Below, piece by piece: positions 58,057 through 64,000 of a stretch of 64,000 bases of DNA (positions within the stretch are counted from its first letter, which is position 1; each line of letters starts with the position of its first letter). The DNA lies in NCBI GenBank assembly GCA_963556195.1, contig OY744519.1, positions 36,556,301 to 36,620,300 of the forward strand, in the 5' to 3' direction. A model generated the notes under the pieces. It was not told where the DNA came from. It searched no databases and was given only the letters and a program-made list of their open reading frames with translations. The position numbers and the translations under genes were made by a program. This DNA comes from Sepiola atlantica (Eukaryota; Mollusca; Cephalopoda; Sepiida; Sepiolidae).

Positions 58057-58146
<90 letters not shown>
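58057..58146. repeat. (TA)n microsatellite
   Basis: TA array ending 5 bases before stem I of the hammerhead at 58151. Confidence 0.97.
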
Positions 58147-58147
<1 letters not shown>

Positions 58148-58150
58148 CTT

Positions 58151-58220
58151 CGTTGGTCTAAAGAGGTTGACTCTCTGTCAAAAATAAAACCGAAACATGT
58201 ATGCACATATGTAACCAATG
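58151..58220 (+). ncRNA. Hammerhead motif, type I, best copy of the 57.8-kb family
   Basis: Stem I is a seven-base helix: CGUUGGU (58151-58157) with ACCAAUG (58214-58220), one G-U pair. The core reads CUAAAGA (58158-58164), differing from CUGANGA only at G5. Stem II GGUU (58165-58168) pairs perfectly with AACC (58188-58191). GAA is at 58192-58194. Stem III ACAUGU/AUAUGU spans 58195-58212 with a G-U pair. Cleavage triplet GUA ends at 58213. The G5-to-A change hits an essential base, so this copy is likely inactive. The family consensus restores every core base. Confidence 0.65.
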
Positions 58221-58294
58221 CTGTTTGTATAAATAAGAAATACACTCAGGACATCTCTACTTGTTTTTGTGCCCTTTTTATAAACACTTGACGT

Positions 58295-58297
<3 letters not shown>

Positions 58298-58342
<45 letters not shown>
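58298..58342. repeat. (TA)n microsatellite
   Basis: TA array with one TGTA interruption. Downstream (58370-58440) is degenerate (ACT)n/(AAT)n. Confidence 0.95.
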
Positions 58343-58852
58343 ACCCATTCACACATCAAAACGATACTACTAATACAACAACTACTACTAATAATAATAC
58401 ACATAATAATATTAATAGCAACAATAACAATAAAGATAATGATCTAAAATGTAAAAGTCGTCATCTGTCTATGTTTCTTTACATTGGTAGTTTTCCTTTT
58501 GGTGAGTTGTTCGCGTTAGTGTTGCTTTCTCATGTTTTAAATGAAAGTGGTATTATTAATAGTACTATTATATACACAATAACTTGATACATTAATGTAT
58601 ACTATATTATCTTGATAGCACCTATTAAATTCTTTATTACGCCATACTATTTTGAAATAACGTAGCTATAGTAAACCGCAAATGATATGAAACATCACTT
58701 GGTCTTCTTAATTTGCAGATTTATTTTATTAATAACTTCTAATAAATTAATATTGTAACATACATTTCTACTTTCACTTTGTTATATTCCCTTATTTATA
58801 TATGTACGGAATACTTCCTAGATACTAACACGTCAGATTTTGCGAGGATGCC
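58343..58852. other. No gene seen
   Basis: Trinucleotide-rich start, then plain AT-rich DNA. Confidence 0.5.
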
Positions 58853-58856
58853 TAAC

Positions 58857-58893
58857 ACAGATACTACACTTTGATCTCAGCCAAAATACCGAG
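58857..58893 (-). pseudogene. U2 snRNA 5'-end fragment, second copy
   Basis: The minus strand reads CTCGGTATTTTGGCTGAGATC then AAAGTGTAGTATCTGT, matching U2 positions from near the 5' end (CTCGGCCTTTTGGCTAAGATC) with three or so changes. As at 5457-5490, similarity ends just after TATCTGT and is followed on this strand by a TTAGG-containing stretch. Confidence 0.75.
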
Positions 58894-59029
58894 GTACCAT
58901 ACGAATACTATTTTCCTCTCTAGGCATTTTTAAATAAATTTTAAAAATGACTTAATCAATTACCGTATAATCATTTAATAGGGTGAGTCGTGTAGTATCG
59001 GTTGTTTTATCATTAAACAGCTCTCCTAA

Positions 59030-59512
59030 AAATTACCTCCTCCTTTCAAGCTATTAGGGGTACTTTCTCCAGGTATCATATTCGTCTCGGTAGCAGTGGG
59101 TAATGAGTTATCTGCTCTTTTGTCATGGTACAATCTTCCAAGAGACTACTATCTTTTTGGGAGTTGGTGGGGTAGTGTAGTATATGCCCTGTTCCTATGA
59201 TACCATACTCCCAGGTATTACTTTCTCCTTTAAAGGGGCGAATCACACGGGGATTGCCTCCATGAGGAGCATCGTAGCAAATGTTTGTTCCTCATCATAC
59301 TATTTTTTCTATTATTATATTGTATGTTTGGAGTTAAGGGTCTGTGTACTATATGTACTGTTGCCTGCTACCATGTTCTTATATATTAACTCATTTTTTT
59401 AGGGAGGGGTTCGTCCCGATACCATCGCCTGAAACATTATCTCATATTTTGGGGTTAGTGTAGTATTCCATGATATCATACTCCAAAGCTAGCGAAAATA
59501 TTCGACAAAAGG
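59030..59512 (-). repeat. Degenerate short tandem repeat family, copy 3
   Basis: Reverse-complement units of the 25.7- and 50.8-kb repeats: CATACTCCCAGGTATTAC, TTACCTCCTCCTTT, GTTCCTATGATACCATACTCC and GTAGTATATGCCC blocks at about 75-85-bp steps. It runs up to the (TA)n array at 59530. Confidence 0.7.
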
Positions 59513-59528
59513 GAGCATATATTTGCTA

Positions 59529-59529
<1 letters not shown>

Positions 59530-59604
<75 letters not shown>
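59530..59604. repeat. (TA)n microsatellite
   Basis: Pure TA array immediately left of dispersed repeat copy 2, exactly as at 7195-7254 for copy 1. Confidence 0.97.
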
Positions 59605-59605
<1 letters not shown>

Positions 59606-59618
59606 ATCAAATATAAAC

Positions 59619-59710
59619 AAAAAGTAAAACCTTTAGTAGATGGAACCTGTTGTGAAGAGGTTTAGCTCACTATACGAGATAGAGCAATTGTAGAGATAGA
59701 AGAAAAAAGA

Positions 59711-59715
<5 letters not shown>
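59619..59715 (+). repeat. Dispersed repeat, copy 2
   Basis: Matches 7269-7367 in order and strand. It is cut off on the right by (TA)n, so the hammerhead part present at 7.4 kb is missing here. Confidence 0.75.
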
Positions 59716-59762
<47 letters not shown>

Positions 59763-59833
59763 GTACGATAGCATGCGCATAACCAAACACATAATGATTT
59801 TAAAGATGAGTGATAAGTGCTGATAATAAAAAC

Positions 59834-59874
<41 letters not shown>

Positions 59875-59877
59875 TAC

Positions 59878-59945
<68 letters not shown>

Positions 59946-59978
59946 CCTTTTCATTTCAAGGGAATGTTAGAAAAATAC

Positions 59979-60042
<64 letters not shown>
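59715..60042. repeat. Cluster of three (TA)n arrays
   Basis: TA arrays at 59715-59762, 59836-59945 and 59984-60042, separated by 73 and 38 bp of unique sequence. All open frames are Ile-Tyr artefacts. Confidence 0.96.
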
Positions 60043-60043
<1 letters not shown>

Positions 60044-61517
60044 CAGAGCAGATTTCTTGTGAACATCCCTAATTTCATCACTTTCATATGAAATTAAATG
60101 AAGCATTGTAATTCGCGTTAGAAAAGCGGCGGATAGACTAAACGAAATGTGTAAATCCTGATAGAAAATCATAATTAAATTTGACGAATATTTCATGAAT
60201 TAGCTTATTGATATGTTTTCAGATAATAAATAAAAGAATATAACAAAACACATGCTTTAATAGATCTTCACTGTTTCTTCATATGTGTAACGTGTTTTGT
60301 CTTCAAAGCCAATGTATTCCTTCTGAAATGGTGTCCTTATGATTGAAGTATAAGTTGTAAAAAACATATTTATTATTTCAGTTATGAAACTAATAGAATT
60401 AGTATAGATTTCTACTGTGATATTGTTATAATTACTTTAGTTATGAACACGGTTTCATTGTTACAATCCATATAATGATAGATTGAAGAAAATGTTCATC
60501 CACCGTATTATAATAACGACTTTCAGACGAGACCGTTTGGAAAGGCCACGGTGCTTTCTACTTACAACTGTATTATTAACTGTTCATAATATTTCTTTTG
60601 AAATTATAAAGATTTTTTACGGTCATTATCGGTGAGAAGAAATGTCGCGTTGTCTTCCGTACGAAATAATTATCATTGTAAGCTAAATATTATTTTATTA
60701 AATAAATCATATATGTGTTAATCTTTATTCATTTGTTTAAAATTTAAAGACTTCAATTCTTATTAAAATTATAAATATATGCTCTTTTTTATTGTAAAAA
60801 AAAATGTTAAGCTAAATATACTTTAAATAACAACATTAATGGTAATTTTAGAATGTTTTTATTTCAAATCATGCTATTTCATCCGACTCGACGACATAAT
60901 TTGTTTTGAAACACTTTATTTTAAAATGGGTAACGTTAAGAATTTTTAACTTTAGCCACATATGATTAATCACTAAGTACATTTTTAGCTCATCTGAAAA
61001 TTTAATTTTTTATGTGTGGCAGAACTGATCACATACGTACGAACATTACATGCGTTAATTTTTCATTTTTTTTGCTTTTTAGATGAACATTTATAATATG
61101 TAGCATTTGGATAGTTCGAACTATTGTTCTTGTCTTGGGTTTATTCTCACAATCCTCATCTCAAAAACAAAAAAAATCAAAACAAGTAATACCTAATTAG
61201 TATGAACCTGAATCAAAGCAGAAATATAAACTACGCAAGGGTATTTACGTTTTTCCGTAAGTACATCATAGATTTAGAAATTTTAACGACGATGGTGCGT
61301 GTGGAAAACAAAGAACAACACCTTTCTTTTACTATTCATCAATAACAGTCATTGTCAAAATACACGTGATAAGGTCGGAGGTTACATCAGAAGTAATGTT
61401 GTGAGAACAACATCGAAAATGAGACCAATAGTCCGAACAATCTAAATGATACATGAAATGGTTTATAGTATTATTATATATATATATATAGTTAAGAAAT
61501 AAGACAATCATTCACCA
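60043..61517. other. No feature seen
   Basis: AT-rich. A 17-bp TA run at about 61475 is the only repeat. Confidence 0.5.
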
Positions 61518-61706
61518 CTATCTTCTTTCAACGACCGGCACAACTCTTGGATTGTCTAAAAAATACCAATATTTCGCCACCGAATCGAAACATTCTTTGT
61601 AGGATTCTTCAACTTCATCGAAAAACTCAAATTGGCGACACTTTTTGTTACAATACATACAACCAGAACGGTCAGCAACACGATTGAGGAAAGTGAAGGT
61701 GTGCAC
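61518..61706 (-). CDS. Unrecognised Cys-containing 62-codon frame
   Basis: The product has SGCMYCNKKCRQFEFF and KECFDSVAKYWYFLDNPRVV. C-x2-C-x3-C plus a later C could be part of a zinc-binding fold, loosely like the Cys-rich tail of piggyBac-type transposases, but I cannot support that identity. Base composition is less AT-biased than the flanks. It could be a host exon, a transposon remnant or chance. Confidence 0.2.
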   Translation of the reverse strand: MHTFTFLNRVADRSGCMYCNKKCRQFEFFDEVEESYKECFDSVAKYWYFLDNPRVVPVVERR

Positions 61707-63754
61707 GTTTAGCCGTATTCAGACTATCATCACACCCGTGTTCCAGATGACTGCAGTATATGCAGTACTTTTTGAAAAGTGATGGATTTGCGTCTATCGA
61801 TGCTATTTATTGGTAAGATTAGTTGTTCTTGCATAATAAGTCAGTATTTTAACAATGTGCACGCATTCGTCTTTAATTTAATAGTATAATAACACAGTAA
61901 ACTCGTAATTATCTGACCCTACGACATCTTACAGTCGTTGGTATTGGTTTCTCGGATTCATTTTTGATTCAGGTACTTACACGACGCTTACTAATACCCA
62001 TAATTAAAACTGCTTCTATGGAACTGATTGTGTTCGATCGCAGCACATTTTTATCGACTAAACAACAGCCACATCGCAGCAGTAAATTTCGAAATTCCAA
62101 TTTTGTTCGCTTTCTTGAATATTCCAAGAGTCCATTTTTCTAAAAACAGTTTAAGCAAACACATGTTCGCAGACCCATTTTGTGATCGGTTAATGGAATT
62201 TAACCGATGTGTTACTTATAAATCTATTCAAGTATTGTTTATGTTTTCGTAGCTGGATAATTGTACGCCTAACTGTATTTTTGCGATATTATTCAAACTA
62301 AAGTTATTTTTGTTTTGTAAATTAAGATGACTTTGTAGGAATGAATAAACGTTTACTTACCTAATGGGTAATGCCATTTTATGGTATTGCGTCTCATATC
62401 TAATTCCTTCGATTTGAACATTGACAAAGGTGCTTTTCGCAAAAAAGGCCAACGTATTTTACTATTAATTAAATTTTATATTTTAGTAGATTTCGGTCGA
62501 ATGTTGCTTTACTTTGTAGCTTTTTTTAAAGATATGCAATTGTTGTTAAAATATACTTTTCCTGTATATTAACTTCCCCACGAGTACAGGTTCAGAAAAC
62601 ATATGTCGGCGTTTAATGTTAGGACATTCCAGCTACACCAAAGATAGCACTTTAAATTTGGGCAAATATTTCGAAGGATTTCTACTTCACTTACAAAGGG
62701 CAGAACATATAAAGTGTTGTATTATGACATAATACTTTGTTCTTATCAAACATTCTAAGAAGGAAACAAAATTCATGTCTCTTTTGATCACAAACCAAAA
62801 AGCTACATATGTATCAAGCGACTAATACAAAATTTAAAACAACTAATCATTACAAACAGTGACCACTGGTGTTGTATGTCTTATATAATCAAATGATTTG
62901 ATCAAAAAATTCGTTAAATATCGATTTGTACGATCAATAATTATCGGTTCGTTCTTTCAATCTTGTGAACACCTCAATAATTGGCTGCTCGACGTACATC
63001 ATGACATTACCAACAGAACATCAGCACATGCTCATCAGATAATGTTATAATCTTAATGTGGAAGGTCGAACAATTGTTGAGAAAGTGGAAATAAATCACA
63101 ACCAACCCCAACGAACTTCTGTTGCATCTCAAATAAATGTCCTGTTCAGCTTGATGAAAAAGCGGGCAATGATTTTACGATTAGAAAATGCTTGACACTT
63201 CGGCTGGATCGATGTGTTCATTTATACAGCTGGTCGCACTACACATTTGGAATTGATTTTCCAGTTCGTGCGAAGAGGCTGATAAACGACATCACTCTTA
63301 CAATATCAGTCAATTGAAAGTATAACCTTCTTCAATGAAATGTTTCTTTCGCGAGTATTTGTCATGCCTCTTTCATGATCGCAAGTCTATCGAATTGTTA
63401 TAGTCGACACATTTCCCATCACCTTTGAGGGTTATTTACAGTAAATATCGTTTTTTTACGTTTATAGCAAATATTTGCAAATATAAATTAAGTAGAAGTG
63501 TTAAGGCTCATTCGATCAAACTGGAAACTAAAGATCAAAAATTCTAAAGTAACCAAGTAGACGCATACCGTTTTCTTGGCGTTCTTTTAAAATTTACAGA
63601 ATATATGCAAGAGCGTGGTAAGATACGGGAATTGGTGCTGCTGTATGATTTTTTTGTCGCTGATAATATCATTTGACCATCTTAAAAATATATTTTGAGA
63701 TCACAATATTTATACAAATTTGGCACAGAGTTTGTGTAATAGTACACGATCTCT
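61707..63754. other. No supported feature
   Basis: AT-rich, short frames only. 63220-63320 (ACATTTGGAATTGATTTTCC and following) looks vaguely coding but has no recognisable motif. Confidence 0.45.
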
Positions 63755-63775
63755 CTTTCTCTCACTCTATCTCTG

Positions 63776-63818
<43 letters not shown>
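63752..63818. repeat. (CT)n(TA)n compound microsatellite
   Basis: CTCTCTTTCTCTCACTCTAT-type sequence followed by a TA array. Confidence 0.95.
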
Positions 63819-63823
<5 letters not shown>

Positions 63824-63895
63824 ATAAAATAAAGTAATAAAATAAGGTGCCAATCAAATTTTATTATAATTCAAGGTTCAAGCAAAGTATCTTAA

Positions 63896-63944
63896 AGTCC
63901 TTACCTGATGAGTTTTCAAAGATAATGCTTCTCCTCAGAGGACC
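63896..63944 (-). ncRNA. Hammerhead ribozyme, type I
   Basis: Read on the minus strand. Stem I is a six-base helix, GGUCCU (63944-63939) with AGGACU (63901-63896), one G-U pair. The core CUGAGGA (63938-63932) fits CUGANGA. Stem II GAAG/CUUU closes CAUUAU (63931-63918). GAA is at 63917-63915. Stem III ACU pairs with GGU (or with one A-G mismatch in another register) and the cleavage triplet GUA ends at 63902. All core bases are present. The only irregularity is an extra A or mismatch in stem III. Same family as the copy at 7.45 kb. Confidence 0.75.
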
Positions 63945-64000
63945 ATCACCGCAGTTATACTACTACAGGTAATAAAATTACATTTTGAAAATATATAAAA

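Noticed and set aside
1..64000. CRISPR arrays, bacterial operons, tRNA or rRNA genes in working form
   Set aside because: Nothing of the kind. The repeats are microsatellites and eukaryotic transposons, and the tRNA-, 5S- and U2-like sequences are all diverged or partial.

Overview
This window reads as non-genic, repeat-dense DNA from an AT-rich animal genome. I infer a mollusc, most likely a cephalopod of the octopus type. The reasons are the many long (TA)n arrays and the mixture of decayed elements: Gypsy-type LTR, RTE-like and CR1/Jockey-like LINEs, DD34D and DD37D mariners, and tRNA- and 5S-derived repeats. I have not confirmed the taxon. No intact protein-coding host gene is recognisable. 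Almost every open frame is random, a (TA)n artefact, or part of a broken transposon.

Layout. 0-3 kb: SINE fragment, (TA)n, a 925-bp fold-back element, then a tandem array of about 305-345-bp units joining a tRNA-like pol III promoter to a hammerhead ribozyme motif. 4.6-5.5 kb: LINE 3' end, a GC-rich block and a U2 snRNA 5' fragment. 7.0-7.6 kb: two more hammerhead motifs, one per strand, beside (TA)n. 9.5-13.4 kb: one decayed minus-strand Gypsy-type LTR retrotransposon, with both LTRs and a 5-bp target duplication. 13.8 and 20.0-20.6 kb: LINE tails. 23.8 kb: a perfect 41-bp-arm palindrome. 25.7, 50.8 and 59.0 kb: three copies of a degenerate short tandem repeat family. 31.4-32.2 kb: a (TA)n cluster around an inverted-repeat element. 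42 kb: DD37D mariner relic and 5S-derived sequence. 46.2-47.2 kb: DD34D mariner relic. 53.7-56.6 kb: a GC-richer segment with decayed, unrecognised minus-strand coding sequence. 57.8-58.2 kb: three copies of another hammerhead family. 58.9 kb: second U2 fragment. 63.9 kb: a further hammerhead motif with nearly all its parts.

The theme that stands out is self-cleaving RNA. At least seven sites, in at least three unrelated sequence families, carry the type I hammerhead layout: stem I, CUGANGA, stem II, GAAA, short stem III, NUH cleavage triplet, stem I. Most of these sites lie near (TA)n arrays. One family also has pol III promoter boxes, an arrangement known from the schistosome Sm-alpha repeats and related to metazoan retrozymes. 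All structures were folded by eye and none is tested.
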